Shown: positions 16,841-24,612 of the stretch, piece by piece
Layout: each line of letters begins with the position of its first letter
How positions within the stretch are numbered: position 1 is the first letter of the stretch
Notes under the pieces: model-generated
The model's database searches: none
Told to the model about the DNA's origin: nothing
The model's input: the letters and a program-made list of their open reading frames with translations, nothing else
Assembly: GCA_944325345.1 (NCBI GenBank)
Contig: CALUZV010000002.1
Span: 124,001 to 188,000, forward strand
From: an uncultured Parabacteroides sp.
GTDB lineage: Bacteria > Bacteroidota > Bacteroidia > Bacteroidales > Tannerellaceae
DNA length: 64,000 nt
Reading direction: 5' to 3'
Translations under genes and position numbers: made by a program

Positions 16841-17104
16841 CTCCGCAGAGGAGCCGGGTGTTCCTCCGCAGAGGAGCTGCTGGTTCCTCCGCAGAGGAGG
16901 TCGGTGCTCCTCCGCAGAGGAGCAGGTGGCTCCTCCGCAGAGTTACTACCAGCGACTCCGCAGAGTCTCTACCAACGACTCCGCAGAGTCATCGCCAACG
17001 ACTCTGCAGAGTCATCACCAGCAACTCTCCAGAGTTATCACCACCAACTCTCCAGAGTTTCCCCCACCAACTCTCCAGAGTTTCCGCACCCCCCTCCGGG
17101 GAAA
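16841..17104. repeat. Array D: twelve palindromes at exact 23-bp spacing, arms co-vary
   Basis: Cores begin at 16841, 16864, 16887, 16910, 16933, 16956, 16979, 17002, 17025, 17048, 17071 and (divergent) 17094, every 23 bp. The palindromes change along the array: TCCTCCGCAGAGGA-like (copies 2-4), GACTCCGCAGAGTC (6-7), GACTCTGCAGAGTC (8), AACTCTCCAGAGTT (9-11), CCCCTCCGGGG (12). Left and right arms change together. Copy 5 has the left arm of the first type and a right arm of the later type. ORFs across this stretch in three frames come from the repeat. The array lies between the carB terminator and the promoter of the next gene. Confidence 0.95.
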
Positions 17105-17157
17105 GAAAAATGGGCACACGGAAGAGGCTACGGCTCTGCTATTTCGGAAATGTTTCC

Positions 17158-17165
17158 TATCTTTG
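17158..17165 (+). promoter_or_regulatory. -7 promoter element of the sensor-regulator gene
   Basis: TATCTTTG, an exact TAnnTTTG match, lies 24 bp before the ATG at 17189. Confidence 0.6.
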
Positions 17166-17188
17166 CGCTCAGATTGAAATAGAGACAG

Positions 17189-19252
17189 ATGAGAGTTTGG
17201 TTGCATACCTTATATATATGTCTGGCAGCACTTTGCCTGCTGCCCGGGCCGTCCCGCGCCGAGGAGAACACCTCCGTGCTGGTGCAAAACTATACCATCA
17301 ACGACTACCGGGCGAGCTGCCAGAACTGGGACATCGCCATCTCCTACCGTGGGCTCTTGTATGTCGCCAACAACTCGGGGCTGCTCGAGTTCGACGGCAA
17401 CACGTGGACGCTCTATCCCCTGCCCGACCGGAGCCGGCTCTTCCGCCTCTCGTTCAGCAACGACACGGTCTATTCGCGGGGCGAAAGCGGGGATGGCTAC
17501 TGGATGCACGACGAGATGGGGAGGATGCACTTCACACCCGTCGATGAGCCTTATCCGCAGAGTTACTTCCGCGAAGACAGCATACCGAGCGGACTTTCTC
17601 CTGAGATACAAGCAGATAAACCTTTGGCGTATGCCTCGACACACCGCCTCGACCTCATCGGGACCGAGCGCGGGGGGTTATATATCACCGATAAGGAAGG
17701 CCGGGTGGTGCATCACATCGAAGCTCCCGGGCTATTGCAGGACAACATGGTGTACGACATTAGCGTACAAGATGATAACCTCGTCTGGCTTGCCCTCGAC
17801 AACGGTATTGCACAGGTTGATATCAACCCTCCCCTGTTCATGCTGGGGAGACGGAGCATAGTGGGGCAACTCTATGATGCAGAGCTGGTTGATTCGACCC
17901 TGTACATCCAGACGAACCGAGGCTGCTTCCGGCGGAGCATACGCCCCAGCGACACGTTTGTGCCCATCCCGAAGCAAGAGGCGCTGCCCCTCTTCACTCC
18001 GAAGGAACAGCTTGAGCCGGAGGAACTTCCCGATGTGTTGCAGACTCCGGAACTGGTGGATGCCTTTGCCCATCCCGAGAAGGTCTATCCCGTGCGGCAA
18101 GACCTCTACTGGCTGGTGAAGGGGAACGAAGCCGGACTGTTCGCCATCGATGAGGGAAAGGGGCGGTTAAAGTGCCGCATCCTCTTCGACAACTACAACC
18201 TCAACCTGGCGACGCGGGGACACCAGGTGATACCGTTTAACGACTCGCTATGTGTAATCTCCAGTATGCAAGGAGTTTTCCTCTTGAACACACAGGATGT
18301 GATGAAGAGCATGACGCAGCTAACCATGCCCACGTTCCGCCGGATAAGCTATACCGACAATGCGGGGCTGCACGAGCTGCCGACGGATACGGCGAGCATC
18401 ACGCTTCCCCATAATTTCCAGGAAGTAAACCTCAGTATCGGGACAACCATCTTCACACCCAGCCACCAGATATGTTACCGGATAGAAGGGGTAACATCCG
18501 GGTGGTCGGAATGGCAGAAGAGTGGAAAGATATCGTTCTTCCAACTGCCGTCGGGGGAATACGACCTGCGCGTCCGGAAATACGTCGCCAAGGGCATCTA
18601 TCCGGAGCTGACGCTGCACATCGATGTGCGGCCGCCTTGGTATAAGACCTTCTATGCATACGCCATCTATCTGATTGTGATACTGTTTATCCTCCGGAGC
18701 GGCATCCGCATCTACCTACGCCATCTCCGCAAGGAGGAAGAAGTACGGAAAGCGCAGAGGCAGAGGGAGGAAGAACGCAAGGAGGCACAGATGAGGAATG
18801 AGATGCTCGAGGCCGAGCTTCGCAATAAGGATACGGAGCTGATGATGCAGACTACCGCCCTCGTGAAGCGCAACCAGGCAGTCCAGACCATCCTCGAGGA
18901 GTTCGAGAAGCAGAAGGAGACCTTGGGCGACCGCTATCCCAACAAACTATACACGAAGCTCCATGCCCTGATGGAAGAGACGATGGAGAACAAGGCGGAC
19001 TGGGTTCTCTTCGAGTCGTACTTCAACAGTGCACACCATAACTTCCTCGATCGCCTGCGCCAGCAATACTCGGACTTGACGACGGGGGACCTGCGTATCT
19101 GCTGTCTCTTGCGCATGAACCTTTCGACGAAGGAGATTGCCTCGCTGATGAATGTCTCGGTGCGAGCCATAGAGTTGAGGAGGTACAGGCTCCGCAAGAG
19201 GCTGGGTTTGGAGGGTGAGACGAATCTCGTGGACTTCCTGATGAATTTCTAA
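17189..19252 (+). CDS. Membrane sensor with beta-propeller, Y_Y_Y and C-terminal HTH domains
   Basis: 687 residues. A signal peptide (~1-24, LCLLPGPSRAEE) is followed by a periplasmic propeller of two-component-regulator type (~30-380, for example RGLLYVANNSGLLEFDGNTWTLYPL). A Y_Y_Y-like domain follows (~410-480, ICYRIEGVTSGWSEWQ, SGEYDLRVRKYV), then one membrane helix (~490-510, YAIYLIVILFILRSGIRIYL). A long charged coiled coil (~515-590) leads to a LuxR-like HTH (~630-687, TGDLRICCLLRMNLSTKEIASLMNVSVRAIELRRYRL). No histidine-kinase or receiver domain is present, so it would sense outside and bind DNA directly as a one-component membrane regulator. The ligand and targets are unknown. It is transcribed alone. 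Confidence 0.85.
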   Translation: MRVWLHTLYICLAALCLLPGPSRAEENTSVLVQNYTINDYRASCQNWDIAISYRGLLYVANNSGLLEFDGNTWTLYPLPDRSRLFRLSFSNDTVYSRGESGDGYWMHDEMGRMHFTPVDEPYPQSYFREDSIPSGLSPEIQADKPLAYASTHRLDLIGTERGGLYITDKEGRVVHHIEAPGLLQDNMVYDISVQDDNLVWLALDNGIAQVDINPPLFMLGRRSIVGQLYDAELVDSTLYIQTNRGCFRRSIRPSDTFVPIPKQEALPLFTPKEQLEPEELPDVLQTPELVDAFAHPEKVYPVRQDLYWLVKGNEAGLFAIDEGKGRLKCRILFDNYNLNLATRGHQVIPFNDSLCVISSMQGVFLLNTQDVMKSMTQLTMPTFRRISYTDNAGLHELPTDTASITLPHNFQEVNLSIGTTIFTPSHQICYRIEGVTSGWSEWQKSGKISFFQLPSGEYDLRVRKYVAKGIYPELTLHIDVRPPWYKTFYAYAIYLIVILFILRSGIRIYLRHLRKEEEVRKAQRQREEERKEAQMRNEMLEAELRNKDTELMMQTTALVKRNQAVQTILEEFEKQKETLGDRYPNKLYTKLHALMEETMENKADWVLFESYFNSAHHNFLDRLRQQYSDLTTGDLRICCLLRMNLSTKEIASLMNVSVRAIELRRYRLRKRLGLEGETNLVDFLMNF

Positions 19253-19454
19253 TCCATAGTCTGCATTATAGAAAGGTATAACACTTAACACACTATACAC
19301 CAAACTTCTAATACATACTGAGAAAGCCATGAGCAAGGGATAAAGGCTACTACACCACCTCAAAAAGCACTTGCGCAACTCGTGTTGTATCGAAAAATAT
19401 GGCATTCCTTTATGAATGTTGTTCCTTTGTTAGCAAATCTAAAAACGAAGAAAG
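19253..19454. other. Intergenic, nothing firm
   Basis: 202 bp with no ORF of note and no good terminator. A TTCCTTTG at about 19421 is a weak candidate -7 element for the flavoprotein gene downstream. Confidence 0.5.
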
Positions 19455-20831
19455 ATGTCAGCACACGAGCTGGGTAAATTAATTGAACATATCGAGCAGA
19501 AAGGAGTAAGCCGTCGCCACTTCTTCCGGGTAATGGCCGCCGCAGGATTGCTATCCATGGCTGGGACAGAAAAGGCAAAAGCTTCCTCAAGCAAAGCGAA
19601 AGGAAAAGTCGTTATCGTCGGAGGCGGTGCCGCCGGCATTGCGATGGCAGCCCGCTTGAAGCGCTGGCTGGACGAGCCGGATATCACTTTGATAGATCCG
19701 AGCGACCGGCAATATTACCAACCGGGATTCACCCTTATTGCCTCAGGCGTATATCAACCGGACGATGTCTGGAAGAAACAGGCAGACTGCATACCGAGCG
19801 GTATCAAGTGGGTCAAGGATTCCGTTGTGGCCATTGACCCGGTATGGAATCAAGTAACAACGGCAACCAATGGGAAGATTGCCTACGACTTCTTGGTCTT
19901 GACACCCGGGCTTCAGATAAACTGGAACCAAGTGGAGGGTATGTCATACGAACAGCTGGGTACCGGCAATGCCCATTGCATCTACGACTTCCAAGGTGCG
20001 CAAAAGACGTGGAAAGCCATGCGGGAGTTCACAGAGAAAGGCGGTCGGGGTATTTATACTGATACCTATACGAAGCATAAGTGCGGAGGTGCGCCGAAGA
20101 AGATATGCCTCCTGACCGATGATTATGCCCGTAAGCATGGTACACGCGAAGGTCTCCAACTGGATTATTTCACCGCCGAACGCGACCTTTATGATGTGAA
20201 GTTCTTCACTCCGCGCCTGAAAGAGATTTACAAAGAACGCAATGTCCCTATTAACCTAAATACTCGGCTGAAAGGTATCGATACCGCAGCCAAGCAGGTG
20301 CACTTCGAACGGAGAGAGAAGAGGGGAGACGAGACGATCGTTACCCCATTCGTAGAAGATTATGACTTCCTGCATTTCACCCCGCCGATGTCCGCACCCG
20401 ACTTCGTTAAGGAAGCCGGATTAGGTTTCTCGGAAGGCTCTCTGGCTGAAGGAGGCTGGGTAATGGTAGATAAAGAGACATTGGTACATAAGAAATATCC
20501 TAACATCGTTTCCTTGGGTGATGTCGCTGGGCTACCGACAAGTAAGACTTCAGCAGCAGCCCGCGTCCAAGTTCCCATTGCGGCAAAGAACCTGATATCC
20601 CTCATGGAAGGAAAGGAACCGAAGGAGAAGTACAATGGATATGCCGCTTGTCCCATCGTAACAGATTACGGACACGTACTTCTCTGCGAGTTTGATTATA
20701 AGAAAGAACCTATGATTTCTTTCCCCTTCTCGCTCCTCGACATGTCGAAAGAGCAGTGGGTAGCGTGGTTATTGAAGGTTTATATCCTTAAGCCGCTCTA
20801 CTTCTATGGAATGTTGAAAGGATATGCTTAA
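19455..20831 (+). CDS. FAD-dependent oxidoreductase, sulfide:quinone reductase-like, with Tat signal
   Basis: 458 residues. The N-terminus has a twin-arginine motif (SRRHFFR, residues 19-25) before a hydrophobic stretch (VMAAAGLLSMAG), so folded export by Tat is likely. A Rossmann FAD-binding motif follows (KVVIVGGGAAGIAMAARL, ~51-68). The SQR-type pattern YYQPGFTLIASG, the redox Cys 210 in KCGGAPKKI, a second Cys in YAACPIVTDYG and the late FAD motif IVSLGDVAGLP are present. It ends with a hydrophobic amphipathic segment (LLKVYILKPLYFYGMLKG) suited to membrane attachment. The expected reaction is sulfide oxidation with electron transfer to quinone, by family. It is transcribed alone. Confidence 0.85.
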   Translation: MSAHELGKLIEHIEQKGVSRRHFFRVMAAAGLLSMAGTEKAKASSSKAKGKVVIVGGGAAGIAMAARLKRWLDEPDITLIDPSDRQYYQPGFTLIASGVYQPDDVWKKQADCIPSGIKWVKDSVVAIDPVWNQVTTATNGKIAYDFLVLTPGLQINWNQVEGMSYEQLGTGNAHCIYDFQGAQKTWKAMREFTEKGGRGIYTDTYTKHKCGGAPKKICLLTDDYARKHGTREGLQLDYFTAERDLYDVKFFTPRLKEIYKERNVPINLNTRLKGIDTAAKQVHFERREKRGDETIVTPFVEDYDFLHFTPPMSAPDFVKEAGLGFSEGSLAEGGWVMVDKETLVHKKYPNIVSLGDVAGLPTSKTSAAARVQVPIAAKNLISLMEGKEPKEKYNGYAACPIVTDYGHVLLCEFDYKKEPMISFPFSLLDMSKEQWVAWLLKVYILKPLYFYGMLKGYA

Positions 20832-20913
20832 CAAATTGAACATTAAACTACTCCCTTTTTTACACAATAAAACTAATTACTAACATCAAAACACAAACGC
20901 AACCAAACCTGAC

Positions 20914-20949
20914 AAAAGCCCCGATTCTCGGAAGAGGACCGGGGCTTTT
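20914..20949. terminator. Bidirectional intrinsic terminator between convergent genes
   Basis: AAAAGCCCCG and CGGGGCTTTT form a 10-bp outer stem readable in both directions. It serves the flavoprotein gene (plus) and the small secreted-protein gene (minus), starting 2 nt beyond the latter's stop codon. Confidence 0.85.
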
Positions 20950-20951
20950 GA

Positions 20952-21272
20952 TTATCGGATAGCAACCTTTCGAACGGTTCCTCCTATCCGGATAATATAA
21001 TATCCTTTGGCAAGATTCACGTAGTAATCCCCCGAAGGTTGTTTCATCTCTATCTCTTTTACCTTAATACCTACAACGCTATAGACTTCCAATACGCTTC
21101 CAACGGGAGCATTCTTGACGCGAATGACCCCTTCACTGGCCGAAATCTCAACCGCCGGCGTATCTTGCGATGTAGCAGATACACCCTCTCTCCGCGCTCC
21201 ATCATTCTGGGCATCAAGCGGGAGCCAAGCCATTGAGATTATCCATAATATGAAAACATACAAGATCTTCAT
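20952..21272 (-). CDS. Small secreted protein made only of signal peptide and sorting-like domain
   Basis: 106 residues from ATG 21272 (MKILYVFILWIISMAWLPLDAQ is the signal peptide). After a ~25-residue linker, the last ~60 residues (VEISASEGVIRVKNAPVGSV... YYIIRIGGTVRKVAIR) match the general pattern of type IX secretion C-terminal tails: a strand-turn pattern, a GYYIIRIGG-like motif and a terminal K-V-x-I-R. There is no cargo domain. It could be the remnant of a larger protein, an independent small surface protein, or a cleaved-tail mimic. A TATCTTTG element at 21304-21297 gives it a promoter of its own. Confidence 0.65.
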   Translation of the reverse strand: MKILYVFILWIISMAWLPLDAQNDGARREGVSATSQDTPAVEISASEGVIRVKNAPVGSVLEVYSVVGIKVKEIEMKQPSGDYYVNLAKGYYIIRIGGTVRKVAIR

Positions 21273-21296
21273 CGTTGCACTAATCTTTGTTGAGCA

Positions 21297-21304
21297 CAAA
21301 GATA
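21297..21304 (-). promoter_or_regulatory. -7 promoter element of the small secreted-protein gene
   Basis: The minus strand reads TATCTTTG, 25 bp before the ATG at 21272. Confidence 0.5.
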
Positions 21305-21480
21305 CGTATTATAATTAGGAAAGCTATATTCTGTCTGACGAATTTTGATAGGTTGGGGAAAAGCCGGCGTTCTGCAATGGCGAGTTTCCGATAGGCTTAA
21401 CTTCTTTTTGCGTTTTCTAATGCAGCAAAAAATATCAGCCGTGCATCCATAGAAATGGAAACAAAAAAACGATAGAGCGT

Positions 21481-22224
21481 ATGAGACTATTTTTCGTAAT
21501 GCTAGCAGCCATTGCTGGAATGTGGACTTTTCAGTCATGCGATAACGATGACGACAGTTATTCTTTAGGCGCATTTGCGGTTGAAATCATGACAGCCCAA
21601 CCGATAAGCGAGGATTCGTATTATTTCATCCGTGATAATGGAGAAACATTATGGCCATTAGCCAACAGCGATTATCGCTTTTCTCCCCAATACCGCCAAC
21701 GGGCGCAGGTGAATTACACGTTGCTTTCCGATTCGATTTCGGGCTATAGCCACGGCATCAAAGTAAATTGGGTGGACGAAATACTCACCAAAGCAATCGC
21801 ACCTAATTTGGGAGAACGCAACGATTCGATTTATGGAACCGACCCCATCAAGTTACTGGCGGTAGAAGCTGGCGGTGGTTTCCTGGATATTTTATTCGGA
21901 GCTAATTATGGGAACTCTGGGGAAAGTCATTATGTCAATTTGATTCCTTCTTCGGCAAACGATAGTTTGTCTTACGATTTCGAGTTCCGGCATAATGCAT
22001 ACAACGACCCTCCTATGGTTGGCGCACAAGGTTTGGTATCGTTCGACTTATCTTCTTTGCCCGAGACGAATGGAAAAACAGTTACACTTCGTATCAAATT
22101 CCATACTTTCGATGGTGATGTTGTACGAGAAATTGCCTACAACAGTGCGAAGAATACTTATACGGGGAGCGTATTGCTATCATCATCCCGAGAAGCATCG
22201 TCCCTATCCAGAGAATTGAAATAA
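21481..22224 (+). CDS. NigD-like lipoprotein
   Basis: 247 residues. A lipoprotein signal with lipobox FQSC (Cys 20) is followed by an acidic DNDDDSY linker. The body has NigD-like features: DNGETLWP near 55, QRAQVNYTLLSD near 80, the central hydrophobic GGGFLDILFGANY, and a C-terminal beta-sandwich with LVSFDLSSL and VTLRIKFHTFDGD. NigD proteins are outer-membrane lipoproteins of Bacteroidales first noted in bacteriocin loci, and their biochemical role is unknown. No bacteriocin gene is visible nearby. A terminator follows at 22264. Confidence 0.75.
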   Translation: MRLFFVMLAAIAGMWTFQSCDNDDDSYSLGAFAVEIMTAQPISEDSYYFIRDNGETLWPLANSDYRFSPQYRQRAQVNYTLLSDSISGYSHGIKVNWVDEILTKAIAPNLGERNDSIYGTDPIKLLAVEAGGGFLDILFGANYGNSGESHYVNLIPSSANDSLSYDFEFRHNAYNDPPMVGAQGLVSFDLSSLPETNGKTVTLRIKFHTFDGDVVREIAYNSAKNTYTGSVLLSSSREASSLSRELK

Positions 22225-22263
22225 ACCTTCCCACATAACTTTTATTTTTATCATTTTTCAAAA

Positions 22264-22293
22264 AGAGAGTCATCGTGAGGTGGCTCTTTTTTT
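22264..22293 (+). terminator. Intrinsic terminator of the NigD-like gene
   Basis: AGAGTCATC pairs with GGTGGCTCT (two wobbles) around a GTGA loop, with seven T after it. Confidence 0.85.
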
Positions 22294-22342
22294 ATGCCCA
22301 ATTTGCAACGTCTCGCCGATTCCTTACGTTATATATAGTAGA

Positions 22343-22888
22343 ATGGATAAAAAATGCATACAACTGATAGAAGGCTGCCGCCGTAGAGAACGGAAAGCGC
22401 AACAAACCTTGTACAAGGAATACGCTCCTTGGCTTTACCGGGTTTGCCTGCGTTTTCTTTCGAATCCGGCTGAGGCTGAGGAAGCCATGCAGGACAGCGT
22501 GATGAAAATCCTGACGCATCTCGACGAATATAAGGAAACGGCAAGTTTCGAGGGATGGATGCAACGGATAACTGTCCGTACAGCCATCGACTACCTTCGC
22601 AAGCAAGATGAGGAATGGGATGAACTCCCCGAGAATTTTCAAGTAGCCGACGAAGATACAACGGAGGAAGAGGAGAATATCCAATACTCCGTTGAGAAAA
22701 TCAAGGTAGCCATGAAAAAATTAGCTCCTGGCTTCCGCGTCATCCTCTCGCTCTACCTTTTCGAGGGGTATGATATGGAGGAAATCGCTTCTATCCTGCA
22801 TTTGCAACAAGCAAGTGTCCGCAGCCAATATCTGAGAGGCAAAAAGAAACTAATTGAACAACTGAAAAAAACAACGTATCATGAGTAA
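22343..22888 (+). CDS. ECF RNA polymerase sigma factor
   Basis: 181 residues from ATG 22343. The upstream extension runs through the preceding terminator and is rejected. Region 2 (~20-85: FLSNPAEAEEAMQDSVMKIL, FEGWMQRITVRTAIDYLRK) and region 4 (~120-175: KLAPGFRVILSLYLFEGYDMEEIASILHLQQASVRSQYLRGKKKL) are complete. Its last 8 nt overlap the start of the next gene, a putative membrane anti-sigma factor, so the pair is translationally coupled. The likely target is its own operon, including the envelope protein that follows. Confidence 0.92.
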   Translation: MDKKCIQLIEGCRRRERKAQQTLYKEYAPWLYRVCLRFLSNPAEAEEAMQDSVMKILTHLDEYKETASFEGWMQRITVRTAIDYLRKQDEEWDELPENFQVADEDTTEEEENIQYSVEKIKVAMKKLAPGFRVILSLYLFEGYDMEEIASILHLQQASVRSQYLRGKKKLIEQLKKTTYHE

Positions 22889-23429
22889 CTTAGAAGACTT
22901 TATAAAACAGCATCGCTCTGAATTCGAGCAAGAGTCCTTACCCGAAGGCCATTGGGAACGGTTTAACCAAAGGCTGGATGCAGCAATGCCTACGGAGGTT
23001 CAGCCCAAGAAACGGCGCAATCTGCTCTTCCTCTGGACCGCCTCTGCCGTTGCCGCCTGCATTGCCCTTTTCTTGATATTTTCTCCGAAGACAGAAGAAA
23101 ATGGCGAGACAGACCCTATGATTCTGCAAGCGATGGAGATTAGTCGCGAATTTAACGAGGTCCAATTCTATTATACCATGCAAATGGAAGAAATCCTCAG
23201 CGAAATGGAGCAAATCCATCAGGCAGAGAATACGGAGGCCAGCCTCCAGCTACTCTCGGAATCGAAGCGCATCATGCAGCAGAACATCCACTTCGAGCAA
23301 GAGATTGCCCCGCACCTCCCCTGCTCTTCCGATGGATTAAACACTATCAACCTTTATTATCAATGTAGTCTCGGCAGCATGGAGCAAATGCTCGCTCGGA
23401 TGAAACAATTGAATTCAACCAATCATTAA
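22881..23429 (+). CDS. Putative membrane-anchored anti-sigma factor
   Basis: 182 residues. The short cytoplasmic N-terminus has the motif EGHWERFNQRLDA (~20-32), commonly seen at the start of Bacteroidetes anti-sigma-like proteins. One membrane helix lies at ~50-68 (LLFLWTASAVAACIALFLIF). A helical, Glu/Gln/Met-rich periplasmic part makes up the rest, with no FecR domain. Overlap with the sigma gene (ATG within the last codons) is the main reason for the call. It ends 12 nt before the DUF4097-like gene. Confidence 0.7.
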   Translation: MSNLEDFIKQHRSEFEQESLPEGHWERFNQRLDAAMPTEVQPKKRRNLLFLWTASAVAACIALFLIFSPKTEENGETDPMILQAMEISREFNEVQFYYTMQMEEILSEMEQIHQAENTEASLQLLSESKRIMQQNIHFEQEIAPHLPCSSDGLNTINLYYQCSLGSMEQMLARMKQLNSTNH

Positions 23430-23441
23430 ATAGTTAAACAC

Positions 23442-24536
23442 ATGACACGCAACAGTATTTATCACAGTCTTTACCGTAGCACGCTTCTCCTTGTCGCGTT
23501 GCTCTTCTGTTGCCATCTCGGTTATGGCAAAGAATTGGAAGCCAAGGAGACAAAAGAGATTAACAAGACTTTCCGCTGGTCTCCCGCCTCGGAGGTCGAG
23601 ATTTCCAACAAATATGGAGAAATTACCATCACGCATTGGGCTAAGTCCGAAGTAGCTATGCGTATTGTCATCGAGGCGAAGGCTCGCAACCAGAAACTGG
23701 CCAAGGAAACCTTAGACCGCATCTCGGTCGATTTCTCTGACGCTGCCGGCTCTATTTCCGCCCAGACGCAGATAGCTCCCGAGAAAAAGGGCTGGGGGGT
23801 GAACTTCGGTGGGGATGTCCAATTCAACATCCGTTACTACGTCAGCCTTCCCGCCGAGGCTATCTGCGACTTGGAGCAAAAATATGGAAACATTCTGATG
23901 CTCGAGCGGCATACGGGCAATTGTACCATCGAGGCTAAGTATGGAAACATCGAATTGGGCGATTTGGGGGGTCTTCTCTCTCTCACTTCGAAATATGGCA
24001 ATGTCAAGATGGGGAATTTCACCCGTGCCGAACTTGACCTCGGATATAGCGGGAATGTCCGCGTAGGTTCGGGCGAGGCTCTCGATATTGAGGCAAAATA
24101 TTCCAACATCTGGGTTAAAGATGTCAAATGGATTGACATGGATATCAAATACGGGCAACTGGAGGCAGGCAACATCTCGCATATCGAACTGGATTCCAAG
24201 TACAGCAACATTACCCTCGAGGAACTGCAAGAAAGTTTTGTCGCCTCCGAACTGGACTACGGCAAGCTCATCATCCAGCAGGTAGGCAAGGATTTCCTGG
24301 ATATCGACATCGAAGCGCGTTATAGCACCGTCGAACTCAACATCCCAGCCTCCTCTTCTTTCAGCCTCGACGCCGAGGGCTTCCGCTATGCTTCTTGCAA
24401 AATCCGGGGGTTCAATAACATGAATAATTTCGAGCAGGACGAAGATCGCACCTCCTGCACCGTAAACGGAGGGAAAAAGGGAAAGATTTCTTTCGAAGGC
24501 AATGGCTATAGCAACCTGATTATTAAAGGGGAATAG
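23442..24536 (+). CDS. Secreted DUF4097-like beta-helical envelope protein
   Basis: 364 residues with a signal peptide (STLLLVALLFCCHLGYG). The mature protein is dominated by a repeated strand motif KYGNI or KYSNI roughly every 20-25 residues (SNKYGEITI, EQKYGNILM, EAKYGNIEL, TSKYGNVKM, EAKYSNIWV, DIKYGQLEA, DSKYSNITL, ELDYGKLII, EARYSTVEL). This predicts a ladder-like beta-solenoid of the putative-adhesin / DUF4097 type. It is third in the sigma/anti-sigma operon, so it is probably a target or sensor of that envelope stress response. No enzyme motif is seen. Confidence 0.75.
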   Translation: MTRNSIYHSLYRSTLLLVALLFCCHLGYGKELEAKETKEINKTFRWSPASEVEISNKYGEITITHWAKSEVAMRIVIEAKARNQKLAKETLDRISVDFSDAAGSISAQTQIAPEKKGWGVNFGGDVQFNIRYYVSLPAEAICDLEQKYGNILMLERHTGNCTIEAKYGNIELGDLGGLLSLTSKYGNVKMGNFTRAELDLGYSGNVRVGSGEALDIEAKYSNIWVKDVKWIDMDIKYGQLEAGNISHIELDSKYSNITLEELQESFVASELDYGKLIIQQVGKDFLDIDIEARYSTVELNIPASSSFSLDAEGFRYASCKIRGFNNMNNFEQDEDRTSCTVNGGKKGKISFEGNGYSNLIIKGE

Positions 24537-24551
24537 AAATAAAGGACGAGC

Positions 24552-24610
24552 AATGAAGAATGAAGAATTAATGGCTACAAGCCCTTCTTCATTCTTCATT
24601 TTTTATTTTT
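24552..24610. terminator. Convergent-gene terminator made of word-repeat arms
   Basis: The arms AATGAAGAATGAAGAA (24552-24567) and its exact complement (24585-24600) form a 16-bp perfect stem, followed on the plus strand by TTTTTATTTTT. It lies between the stop codons of the plus-strand envelope operon and minus-strand sufD. Confidence 0.8.
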
Positions 24611-24612
24611 CC

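Noticed and set aside
16755..17547. Overlapping ORFs across array D in three frames
   Set aside because: All are translations of the 23-bp repeats or run out of frame into the sensor gene; 23 is not a multiple of 3, so every frame stays open by repeat composition.
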